NCBI RefSeq assembly: GCF_000708205.1
Contig: NW_014575563.1
Location: forward strand, 1,998,068-2,062,067
From: Mixia osmundae IAM 14324
Taxonomy: Eukaryota; Basidiomycota; Mixiomycetes; Mixiales; Mixiaceae
DNA: 64,000 bases
Direction of reading: 5' to 3'
Notes under the pieces: generated by a model
Database searches by the model: none
What the model was told of the DNA's origin: nothing
What the model saw: the letters and a program-made list of their open reading frames with translations, nothing else
Program-made: the position numbers and the translations under genes
Shown: positions 34,076 through 43,694 of the stretch, in pieces
Numbering within the stretch: position 1 is the stretch's first letter
Layout of the letters: each line of letters opens with the position of its first letter

Positions 34076-35207
34076 ATGGGTCTACGGACAGCCTTGGAAA
34101 AGCGCAAGAATGTGCAAAAGACGAGCAAGACAAAGGGCAAGCATGTCAAGTCGGCAGAAGAGCCTGTCGTCGAGCCAAAGTCGATATTGAAAAAGCCAAA
34201 AGTCAAGCAGAGTGTCCTTGCTGCGCTGGCGGAGGACGGTGTAGATAGGCCTGCGTCGATCAAGAAGGGCAAAGGCAAGGCGGTCGTGAGCAGCTCAGTC
34301 TCGGCAGAAGCGCCAACTGTTACATTCGACACTGCGCCTGCAAAAGAGTCTGCAAAGGATCCCAACGATTTCGTAGCACTAGGCCTGCCGACTTCAGATG
34401 ATGAAGACAGCTCAGATGATGACAGACAAGCTGATGATGAGGCGATACGCAAAGCCAAATCGGAGCTCTCCCAAGGTCTGGCAGACTCGATGCCTAAACT
34501 CAACAAGAGCGACGAAGCAGTCAGACAACGACTCGACAAGGCAAAGAAGGATCCCAACCAGAAGCCAGGTGTCATCTATCTCGGACGTCTGCCTCGTGCT
34601 TTTGCAGAGAAGGAGATGCGGTCCTACTTTGGTCAATTCGGCGAAGTAACGCGTTTGCGACTCGCTCGCTCTACCAAGGTCAGTCTAGCTCACATGTCAC
34701 AGATACAAAGGCTCATGTACGGCATGCAGACGGGCGGCTCAAAGCACTATGGCTACATTGAATTCGCGCACGAATCTGTAGCGGAGATTGTCGCAGAAAC
34801 GATGAATAACTATTTGCTCGCCGGTCATCTGCTTCAATGCAAGGTCGTACCGCCCGCAGAAGTGCACCCTCGACTCTGGATAGGAGCGAACAAAAAGTCT
34901 GGTCTCATCTCGCCTGGCTTTGCTGCTCGCACTGCGCACAATGCGGTCAGTCATTCGCGATTGACATTTCCTCCTGCTGAAGGGCTTGCAGCCCAAGGAT
35001 GAAGCGAAGAAGGCCAAGATTGCCCAGCGACTGTTGTCAAGAGAAGCCAAAAAAAGAGCCAAGCTGACTCAGCAGGGAATAGAATACGACTTTGAGGGCT
35101 ATGCGGCGTCCAAGCGCAAGCGCGCCGCACCGGCATCGGAGGAGCCTGTGCTCAAGAAAGCTAACAAGCGAGCAAAGACGACCAAAGCTACCCTCATCTC
35201 CGCCTGA
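34076..35207 (+). CDS. NOP15: Nucleolar RRM protein, Nop15/NIFK family
   Basis: Pre-60S ribosome-biogenesis factor. Exons 34076-34678, 34730-34945, 34992-35207; 344 residues. The N-terminal ~160 residues are Lys-rich and acidic. The RRM (about residues 166-245) begins [20 protein letters not shown], with [20 protein letters not shown] across the first intron, [20 protein letters not shown] and the trailing [18 protein letters not shown] typical of Nop15. The region [19 protein letters not shown] is basic, and the C-terminus is rich in Lys/Arg. The ATG at 34076 is chosen because the four upstream in-frame codons start with TTG. Confidence 0.92.
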
Positions 35208-35279
35208 TCATGTTGTGAAATCTCTCTTGCATATGTTACAATAGTGCTACGAACTTGACTGATCCCATTCTTGATCTTA

Positions 35280-36936
35280 TTAAACCGCTCGCAATTCCGT
35301 CAATCTGCTAGAGAGATTGTCCGTGCCGTGCATATCGGCAGATGCGAAAAAATGCTTCTTGTCTGACATTGGCGAATTTGCTTGACTGTGCGTGCGAGAT
35401 GAAGGTGCGCTCGATTCTGCAGAGGCAAGACCGCCCGCGGCATGCTCCCTTCGCAAGCTTGCTGAAGGTGATGCATCTACTGGACTGTCGCCCTGAACTG
35501 CGTGACCCTGGTCCTTCGATGCCCGTCGGTGTTGATGGCCAGCTTCTGGTCCGTGTGCCTCTTCGCCACCCTTGATGATCCACTCGGACAAGCCTGGCTT
35601 GCCATCGCCGTATTCTCGCCAGCGATCATACTGTGCCTGTCGTCTCTCTGCCGCCAGCTTGACCAGTGCCGGGAAATAAGTGTCGTGGTTCTGAAGAGTA
35701 TTGTCAGCAATGCCTACGAAAGATCATGGCCAAAACGTACATATTGAAAATCGAGCGCGCCTCCGAAAGTTGACTTATCAAGCTGCTCGGCTGGTATCAG
35801 ATCGGTCGTTTTGGGATTGAACCTGATCTTGTCTTTGGTCATGGGATCGATGAAAGGCCCGACGAGCTGTTTTATCCGGTTAGCCCACCTGTCGAGAGAG
35901 ATGCGACGTGCTTGCCTTGTAGAAGCCCCAGAAGACGAGCGGGACGCGCACACAGCACGCTCGACCGAGGCGCTCGCAGTAGTAGTTCTGCAGGATATTG
36001 AGGACTTCGCGAGCTTGTCCCAGCGAAGTGGGTTGCCCGCCACCATGTCCGCTCCCAAAGTCAATATTCTATGCAGAATGTCAGCGCGACAGATACGAGG
36101 AGGACGTGGTACGCACAAGACACAGTGAGTCCACACCGGGTGGCATGAGGTCGACAGCGCGTTCGAGACACCAGACGACGAATTTGATCTGTCGCGGGCC
36201 TGTCTTTGTCTAAAACATCGTGTCAGCATACTGTATGGCAACCCCAATTCGGATGACTCGCGTTTTGACGACCCGGATACATATACAGTACGGGTCTGGA
36301 GTGGATATCGTAGCCGAGCAGCAGCTCCTTGCCCGTCAGCGCCTCCTCTTCTATCTCCTTGTCTGACAGTTCCTCCACGCCATATTCGCGTCGCCAGACA
36401 ATCGTCTCCTCGGCGCGAGCGGTAGCCTTGTTGAGGTCCCATCTGACGGATCGGCATATACGCTCGAGCGATTCCTTGGAGAGGTAGCACTTCTCCTTGT
36501 CAGTCAGTGCCGCCAAGGAGTCACTCGTCCGCATCGAGCTCGCGTAGCTCTGGTAAGAGTCGCCACGCGTGATGGCTGGCCTGGCGTTGTTGTCGAGCTG
36601 ATTGAGACCCGAAGCTCGACGTTGCGCTCGCGTCAAGTCCTTGAGACCTTTTAGCGTACGTGGCAAGACGAGATCTGGTGCCGATAGATAAGCCAAGAGC
36701 GAGTCGTAGGTGCTTTGTTCCGTCTTCGTCAGAGGGGCGCGGGCTGGCGGAAGCGAGCTAGACGGTGCTGGATGTTCGATAGGCAGGTACCAAGGCTGCT
36801 TGCCCGACATCTTGCTTGTTGGGTGCTCCAAGGAGGTATGAGACCCGTGTGATTTGCCATTGGTGATACTCGATGCAGTACTCGGGGATGAAGGTGTGGA
36901 CTGGCCCTTGTGGTGGTTATTGAAACCCAAGACCAT
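35280..36936 (-). CDS. CRAL-TRIO (Sec14-like) lipid-binding protein
   Basis: Phosphatidylinositol/lipid-transfer family member resembling fungal PDR16/CSR1-type proteins. Exons 36936-36262, 36209-36117, 36068-35916, 35866-35741, 35690-35280; 485 residues. A Ser-rich N-terminus and CRAL-TRIO-N segment (SVRWDLNKATARAEETIVWR) precede the lipid-binding domain: PVLYMYPGRQNTKTGPRQIK, VVWCLERAVDLMPPGVDSLC, PTSLGQAREVLNILQNYYCE, RVPLVFWGFYKLVGPFIDPM, then LIPAEQLDKSTFGGALDFQY. The tail is polar and Ser-rich. Two introns have GC donors (36261-36210 gcgagt; 35915-35867 gcaagc), each at a place where the family sequence is contiguous. The start is the first ATG in frame after a probable 5' UTR or upstream exon. 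Confidence 0.88.
35867..35915 (-). other. GC-AG intron in the CRAL-TRIO gene (3')
   Basis: A 49-nt intron with donor AAG|gcaagc and acceptor aaacag, joining FWGFYK to LVGPFIDP (family 'FWGFFKLITPFIDP'). There is no GT donor in a usable position. Confidence 0.75.
36210..36261 (-). other. GC-AG intron in the CRAL-TRIO gene (5')
   Basis: A 52-nt intron with donor AAC|gcgagt and acceptor tgttttag, joining YPGRQN to TKTGPRQIK (family 'HPGRQNT..SPRQI'). The GT four bases downstream gives the wrong frame. Confidence 0.72.
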
Positions 36937-37518
36937 TTCTGCCTGCAATCCGGGAGTTCCACTCGGTTTTGTATGTCGAGGCGAGCCAAGGCGGAGTCAG
37001 CGGCGCTGGTCAGCATGCTTACACGCGCCGCTCCGGCCGGCTGGCTGCTAACGCCGCGCGAATTTCTTCACGCAAATTTTTTATTCTCAACTCCGATGTG
37101 ATGCCGAGAAAGATCAGCGAGAGCTGACGGCTGTAGCAGGACTGCGCCGAGCAAGCTCGACGTGAGTGCGAGTTTTGCGAATGCACAGACCTGTCTATGA
37201 CAGCTCGCTATTCTTTTCTTAAGCTCCGTCCTGGTCATCAGTTCCTGCGATCACCGGCGAGGACCTTGCGCCAGCGTGATCACTCGATGGCTCAACAGAG
37301 ACGCAGAAAGACTCGGAAGGGCGACATTAATCACGGTCTGCTTCGTATGACTACAGCGAGAATCGTTTCATGCCGTCGTCACATGCATTCACTTTTCAAA
37401 GGCTACGTTTGCTTGCTTGCAGTAGTTGCGGATTATGAGCACTCGCGTGGCATTCCGTGAGCACGACGTGAAAGTGCACCCACGAGGATAGACCGCAGTA
37501 GTGTGTTGAGCAGTATGG
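36937..37518. other. Spacer left of the antiporter 3' remnant
   Basis: About 580 bp containing the presumed promoter of the CRAL-TRIO gene and the 3' flank of the broken antiporter gene. The short frames have no recognisable features. Confidence 0.35.
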
Positions 37519-38535
37519 ATCAGCTGATTATGAGAAAAAGTGAGTACTCGATAGCACCCGCTTGAAGCGCTACTTGGGCGATGAGTAGCCCCACTTTCGC
37601 CTCGCGCAATCATTGCACTGGCCAGCAATGCCGTCGGAAGCCAGAAGCTCATCTCTTTGGAACTCGACGGCGTAACCCCCGGCGATGCTTGATCGGTGTT
37701 GTTGGACGCTGATGCTTCGCCTGTTGCACCGTTCGCTTTTGCCTCGTCGACAGTGGGAGCTTCTCTGACGGCTTGTGCTGGCGAGCCATGGGAATAAGAT
37801 GTGTCTCTGATCTGTCGCCGCTTTGCATCGTCGCGCTCTCGAAGATGCCGCACCGAAAGTGCTCTTCTTGCATGTGAGATGACGACCCAGATGCCCACGA
37901 TAGCTTTATCAATGCAGCATACTGAAGCGTATAGCACGCCGTTCAAGACGATTTCGCCACTGAATATCTCCCTGACCGGGATCGCAAAGCCGATGCTGGC
38001 AAAGAAGAGCGGCAGCCAGAGATACGATTGCACTTGCGAGACAAGCTCTTCAGATGTTGCTGCAAAGGATCTCGTCGTCCTCATGTGAGGTCGTATGTCG
38101 AGGTAGCTCAAGGCGAGGCCGGCAAAGAAGGCGCCTAGGAGGAGCGTCGTTCCTGCGTGAGCTGCCGCACTGAGGCCAACGCCTAGCAAGCATCAGAACC
38201 AGCTTTGTGCGTCTGATCGAGTGATCTGATTGAAGTCTGGCTTTGGCTTCCGCTCGTCGCGCTAGCCAGGCCAGTGGCCATCTCGTGATCGTGTAGCTGC
38301 ACAAGAGCATGCCGACAGAGACGCCGGGAGGTCGCAAGATGATCTCAGTCAGATTGTTGTCATGCTCGTGTCCATAGCCAGACACAGATGGAGGCAAGGC
38401 GAGGACAAGTTGGAGTAATATCAGAGCTATCACATCATCGATGAGTGCGGCACTTTGCAATACTGAACCGATACGCGTCTCGGTCAAGCCGGAAGCGCCC
38501 AGTGCAGTCAGCGTTGTGCCTAGCGAGGTCGAAGA
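37519..38535 (-). pseudogene. 3' half of the antiporter gene, orphaned and frameshifted
   Basis: Minus-strand remnant that begins exactly with the residues missing from the 20,060-20,526 half (SSTSLGTTLTALGASGLTET…, then SAALIDDVIALILLQLVLAL). The aspartate pair in LIDDV is the expected ion-binding motif of the family. Later transmembrane segments are recognisable (LGVGLSAAAHAGTTLLLGAF, YLWLPLFFASIGFAIPVREI, MIARGE|VGLLIAQVALQAGAI). The reading frame changes near 38,184-38,190 and again near 37,588-37,600 without intron signals, so this half has decayed. It has no start codon or promoter of its own. A sequencing error could explain one shift but hardly both. Confidence 0.8.
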
Positions 38536-38541
38536 GAGTGC
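38536..38541. other. Right inversion breakpoint hexamer GAGTGC
   Basis: Inverted copy of the GCACTC found at 20521-20526. To its left lies the antiporter 3' half, to its right the trehalose-phosphate-synthase-like 5' half, both on the minus strand. Confidence 0.75.
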
Positions 38542-39657
38542 CCCCGTCTTATCAGATTCGTCAGGCCAATGACTCGGACAAGCTGAGCGGCCTTCTTAGC
38601 TCGGCTTGAAATGGGTTGAACGACACGCCGATGGTCCTCGTAACATGACGAATGGTGATGATCAAGCAGACGTTGGCCGCAGTCATTGAGGCAGAGTATC
38701 GTTCGCGTTATCATGACTGATGATGGTGGTGTAGTGGCTGCCAGTGTAGGCTGCTCTACGTCGCATCGATTGATCGCCCATGTCGTTGGCGGCAGGCGAT
38801 GTTGCTTGGAACATAACGACTTGTCCGATCGGTCAGGATAAACCTTGCAAGAGCCACTTGCACGCTCGGAGCTCAAATATGACCCTCTTCGTGGGATCGA
38901 GCTTGCCTGGTCAGGGCCGATTGCATTCGGCTGCATGAAGCGAGCGCATAGCGCTCGAACACAGAGGTCGACGCCGTATTCGATTCGCTCTGCGTCGATA
39001 ATAATGGGCGATAGTCGATTGCGCAGAAGATAGCATTGTTCGACGTCGCTCTTGGCAGGTTCGTGCCCATGACAAGAACGCAGGTATGCGCTTACGAGCA
39101 GAGAGCATGCGAGTATGTCTGGCAGGTAGATGTGAATGAGCGAAGATGCTGATGCAGCTGTCGGGACAGCGTTAGCGGGGCAAGAACATGAGGTGGCAGT
39201 TGTCGATGTAGATCAGATCGCCAGACCTGTACACTTCGGTCAGCCGATCGGCGAAAGCGAAATTGGCGGCATAGAAAGCTGGCCAGGTTCTTGCTCCATC
39301 CTCTTTCTCCCCGTTGTTCACGAGCGCCCGATAGTGCAAGAAAGGCCAAACGCAGCCTTTGCAATAGCCTTCGTAGGAGGCAACCGCGCCCTTGTCATCT
39401 GAGCTGGCAGGAGCATACTGGCCTCTTCTCTGAGCCAATCGGAATGGCGGCAGCGGACGCTGCTGAGATTGCGACGCTGCCCGCGAGTCGAATAATTCTG
39501 GAGTGTACGCCGTCATCAAGCGAATTTGTGCTTCCTGAGCATGTGCAAAGCGGTGAGACGTCGCTACCGCGGTCAATGCACGTACTAGGACGGCATTTGG
39601 GCTCGCCGCCACGGTCATCTGACACCATTGGCACGGTAGGACGAGGCAAAGGCACAC
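38542..39657 (-). pseudogene. N-terminal remnant of a trehalose-6-phosphate synthase (GT20)-like gene
   Basis: Minus-strand remnant. At 39,380-39,172 it reads SYEGYCKGCVWPFLHYRALV and FAFADRLTEVYRSGDLIYID followed by NCHLMFLP, which is the GT20 block '..GYCN..LWPLFHY … FAD.I...Y..GD.IW.HDYHLMLLP'. In a shifted frame it continues with FAHSHLPARHTRMLSARKRI (family 'FLHTPFPSSEIFR.LP.R.EI'). Stops and frame changes follow, and the last open frame runs …LVRVIGLTNLIRRGHS into the breakpoint. The upstream region 39,395-39,820 has open frames but no recognisable domain. The matching C-terminal remnant is at 20,527-20,940. It is probably inactive. Confidence 0.7.
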
Positions 39658-40264
39658 GCTCTACGGCGCGGAGAGCGACAGTGACTGGGCCAACAAGCTG
39701 TGACACGAATCGCCTGAACCGAACTTGAGACAAGAGATTGGAGATCGCTCGCAAGGATCGTATGCTTGACGGAAGCATACTCGAGGCTCGGTCGCTTCTG
39801 ATGTAGCAAAGCGAGAGCATCCGACTCGCGGTCCGATACTGCAGTGGCTAGCGCGACTATCGCTGCTTTGGAAGCCTTCTCGTCCTCGCGCTATTCCTTC
39901 GTTTCCTGCCTAGTCTTTTGCGATTGCTTGAGTGATCATACGAAATGAGATGAAAGCGTAAGCCCAAGTGGATCGAGCAAGCGTGCTTATCAATCAGCTC
40001 CGCTGTGATTTGGCGGACGCCGGGCCGGTCGATGAAGCCTTTGAGGAATGAGTTGCGAGCATTTTGCGGATATCCGGACCGGCCGGCCGGTCATCTGCCA
40101 TTCAATTCATCAACACGCGCATCATGGTCAGCGTTTGGCTCATAAGACCGTCACATTCGACTCAGATAGCTGGACTCGATCTGTCAGAAATATCCAACAT
40201 CTAGGCTTTGCTTGCTGTCTCGTTAACGTCGAAGTACGTAAGATGCCTCGAACTACAGTCTTGC
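39658..40264. other. Spacer upstream of the TPS-like remnant
   Basis: About 600 bp. Frames on both strands (up to 140 codons) lack recognisable domains. Part may be the decayed 5' end of the TPS-like gene, and the right part is the 3' flank of the unknown gene. Confidence 0.3.
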
Positions 40265-41849
40265 CTATTCGGATTCTGAGGCTTTCTGGGTGCGAGCCTT
40301 CGCCTCTGCCGACGACCTCGTACACAGTCCACGCGAGGGCTTCGCTGTGGCTTGGTATGCCATTGCTTTTGCCAGCTGCATGATCGAAGAAGCGTCGGCT
40401 GGCGAGACTTGGCAGACCGAGTACTGTCTTCTGCTTTCGATCGGAACCTTATGCCAGCGGGCTGATTCGAGAAGCTGTACAATCTGCTGATCCGGGACAA
40501 GCAGCGTCACTGAATGCTGCATCGCGAACGTGCTAGGATTGTCTGCCAGATCGAAAGCCGTCTTCAGGGCCAGACATAAGCCGACGGAGGTATTGGTACC
40601 TGCCGTCATATGAACAACGGCAGAATAGACGCTCGTCCCATCGAGCTGTACTGTCCGCAAGACTGTAGCGGCAGAAATCATGTTGTCCTTCGCCAAGGCG
40701 TAAGTCGCGACGAGAATCTCGTACATGCTTTGTGTGCGAACCAGGCTCGCTGCCTGCATGATCGCATTATTGCCAGCGGAGTGCTGTTCAATGATGATCT
40801 CCTTCTCGGTGGGAGAGATCGTCGTGGGATTGACTGATACGGCCTTTGAGACCGTGTCCAGAGGGCATCCTGAAGCAGAATTTGAGATTGCAGCCAGCAT
40901 CTGCAGGAGGTGGGGATGCCGGCTGGCGCCCAGTGTCGATGTAGCTATCGAGACGAAATGTGTGAATGATGGTGAGCACTTGGCCGACTCTTGTGACGAA
41001 TCGGTGCTCTTTTCGCTCTTGTTCTGGCAGTCGTCGGCCGCGCTGACGGTGCTTCTGCCGTTCGTCGCTAGCGCCGCTCGCGCAATTCTGGAAGCCTGCT
41101 CGCATTCTGAAGGAGACAATGAGCAACGTCGCAAATCAACGGTCGAGGAGACTCACCCGTATCACGCTGTCGGAGTGCGAGATCCATCTGGAGGAGTAAG
41201 TCCTCCAGATCTACTCTCGACAGCGTCTTGAGCGCACGGCGTAAGAATGGCGTGTCTGCGGTGGCACAGGCCTGCGCCGTGCGCTCCAGGGTGAGGGCTG
41301 AAGGAACGAATATCTTAAGTTCTTTGCTACAACCACGAAGAGATCTATCAGCCACGATGACGCGCAAAATGGCATGAGCTCACCTGTCGTTGATGAGATC
41401 CATCAACGAGGTAGCCGTGTGCTGAGAGGCTTGAAGGCGCTTTTGAAGATTCTCGAAGATCGCTTTGTCGAGTCCGTACATCACTTTGGTTCTGTCGAGC
41501 TGCGGCGGGGTCGAAGCCGGTCGAACGATGGTGGCTGGTGAGGGGAGGTTGTTCGCTGTGCCGAAGCCCTGCGGGCGATGGACTTCGTCCGAGCCGAGAA
41601 CTATCCGGGTGACTTCGCTGCGGGCAATGACCTTGTGTGAGCATTGCTCGTCAGGATGGCGTGAGGATGGCGTACCGTTTAGGCGTGGGCCAGATTGGCG
41701 GGTGTCCTGAGCCGACCATGGGGGTGCTGCGATAGCCGGTGCGCAGATGAAGAGAGCTGGGAGAGCAAGTTGAGGAGACAGCTGATCCGCGCGTTTCTTG
41801 AGATTCGGTCGAGAGAGGACTGCTCGAGGAAGTTGAGCTTGCTGTTCAT
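40265..41849 (-). CDS. Conserved-looking protein of unknown function
   Basis: I do not recognise this protein. Exons 41849-41780, 41726-41384, 41344-41157, 41106-40265; 480 residues. It begins MNSKLNFLEQSSLDRISRNA. A polar segment follows, then helical stretches (GLDKAIFENLQKRLQASQHT; LTLERTAQACATADTPFLRR; LKTLSRVDLEDLLLQMDLAL) and a more hydrophobic C-terminal half (MYEILVATYALAKDNMISAA; VVHMTAGTNTSVGLCLALKT). No catalytic motif, signal peptide or clear membrane segment is visible. The pattern suggests an alpha-helical scaffold. The 39-nt intron 41383-41345 is unusually short, but phase demands it. This is the first intact gene to the right of the inversion. Confidence 0.6.
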
Positions 41850-42326
41850 GGCGCTCGCTAGTCCCACGCGTCGAGGCCGAGAAAGCTCTTTGAGCGCTGT
41901 CTGCCCGAGGACGACGATCGAAGCATATGAGATTATCCCGCGTGCTGCATCGAGATGTGCGTGTGTTTGTGCACAGGCATCGCCCCCTTGGGCGAGGTGT
42001 GTTAATGCAGATACGCAGAGCCTGTTGCGTGGATACTAGGGGAGATTGTCCTTTGACGTGCACGAAGTAGCGGCGGCGGTCTGGAGAGCTCCTTCCTGTC
42101 GCAGGGCCCGAGGCGTACTGCGGCAGGGGCAGGCTGACAGCTGGCTAGCCATGATTGACACATCATGCATTGCATTGCGCTCGGTCTTAGCTCCCGACTG
42201 CTCCATACGTTTGCTGCTGCACGTTTTATTAGTCGCGTCACTGCTCGAGACTCAAATTGAAGCTTGAAGCTCCGAAGCCCCAAATTGACCCCGACAAGCT
42301 TGCTATTGCAGCCAGCGTCGTCTGAC
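41850..42326. other. Divergent promoter region
   Basis: About 480 bp between the unknown minus-strand gene and TFB4. The open frames here begin with non-ATG codons. No clear motif was noticed. Confidence 0.35.
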
Positions 42327-43616
42327 ATGGTCGCCGCTGATCGGATACATGACCTCTTATGTATCATCGTGTGCTATCTAGCGGCTGGTACCGCCCTTTG
42401 CTGACAGATGCGCAGATCGACACCAACGTCTTGGCTTGGCACGAATCCGCACAGTCGTCCGAGTCTGGCGATAGGCTGTCACTCTCAGAAGCACTAGAGA
42501 CTCTCCTCGTCTTTCTCAATGCACACCTCGCTCTGCGCGATCAGAACGAGCTCCTCGTCTACGGCGCAGGTCCAGGCCATAGGTAGGGCACACTCGACGA
42601 GCGTCGGCGCAGTGCTCAAGATTGGTGCAGCGAGATGATCTACTCTTCGTTCGATGATCAAGGAGAGTCTAGCGCAGATCACGCAAGCGAGACCAATGAG
42701 AGATACGCGAGTACCTTCCCCCGCTTCAGGCAGGTCGACACCCAAGTCAGCAAGGCCGTAGGTCAGATGATGCGCGAGCTCGAGCCAGATACAGACGGTC
42801 CGCGTGGTCTGTAGAGCTGACACGCAAGGAAGCTGACATTAGGATGCAGCTCCACCGGCCATCGTGAGCGCGCTCGCAAGAACGCTTTGTCACATCAATC
42901 GCATCTCGAGAGAGGAGACGAAGCATACCATCAAGCCGCGCGTTCTTCTCCTCAGCGTCAGCCACGACTCGTCGAGCCAGTATATTCCTCTCATGAACTG
43001 TATCTTCTCGGCTCAAAAAGCAGTGAGTCAGACAAGCGTGAGATGGCTCCCGTGACGGATGTGTTTCCATAGAATGTGCCGATAGACGTTTGCAAGATCT
43101 ACGGCGATGATGCTGTCTTTCTACAACAAGCCGCCTACCTGTCTAGCGGGATATACTACAAGCTAGAGAAGCGTGCGGGACTACTGCAGTATCTCATGGT
43201 GGGCACGTCGCATATCTGCCCTTGCTCCTCCTTATGCTCGCGCAGATGACTTTTCTGCCGGGCGTGACCTCACGCAAGCTGCTCAATCTGCCGAGCCAAG
43301 ACGCTGTAGACCTACGAGCTGCCTGCTTCTGTCACCAAAGGATTGTCGATATTGGCTTTGTTTGCTCGGTCTGCCTGAGCAGTACGTCCTCTTCTCAGAT
43401 CCTTTTGTGCATACTGACATCCCGGCACCAGTCTTCTGCACGCCAAGACCGTCTTGCTTGACGTGTCGGACCAAGTTTCCACTGAGCACACTCAAGAGAT
43501 TAGGATTCGGACCTGCAAAAGGCAATGCACCGCTCAAGCGTAAGCGACCAGATGGTGCAAACGGCACTACAAGTCCCGCAACGCCAGCACCCAACACGCC
43601 CACTGTAGCGATATGA
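42327..43616 (+). CDS. TFB4: TFIIH core subunit Tfb4/p34
   Basis: Subunit of the TFIIH core used in transcription initiation and nucleotide-excision repair. Exons 42327-42368, 42416-42569, 42621-42797, 42850-43022, 43073-43198, 43246-43381, 43432-43616; 330 residues. The von-Willebrand-A-like domain starts HDLLCIIIDTNVLAWH, with LSEALETLLVFLNAHLALRD, SALARTLCHINRISREE, LLSVSHDSSSQYIPLMNCIF and AQKANVPIDVCKIYGDDAVF. The C-terminal zinc-finger part has AACFCHQRIVDIGFVCSVCL and SCLTCRTKFP, cysteines as in human p34. Exons are short, and every join was fixed by family alignment. The tail after the finger is basic and Thr/Pro-rich. Confidence 0.92.
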
Positions 43617-43694
43617 CACAGACTGATGGACATGCAGTACAACAACACTTGTCGTACAACAGCGCATTTTGCAATATCTACTTCTTTGTGCCGA

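Noticed and set aside
38184-38190. A short intron explaining the frame change in the antiporter 3' half
   Set aside because: The only nearby GT...AG gives 17 nt, and more distant donors would remove membrane segments. A true frame disruption fits better.
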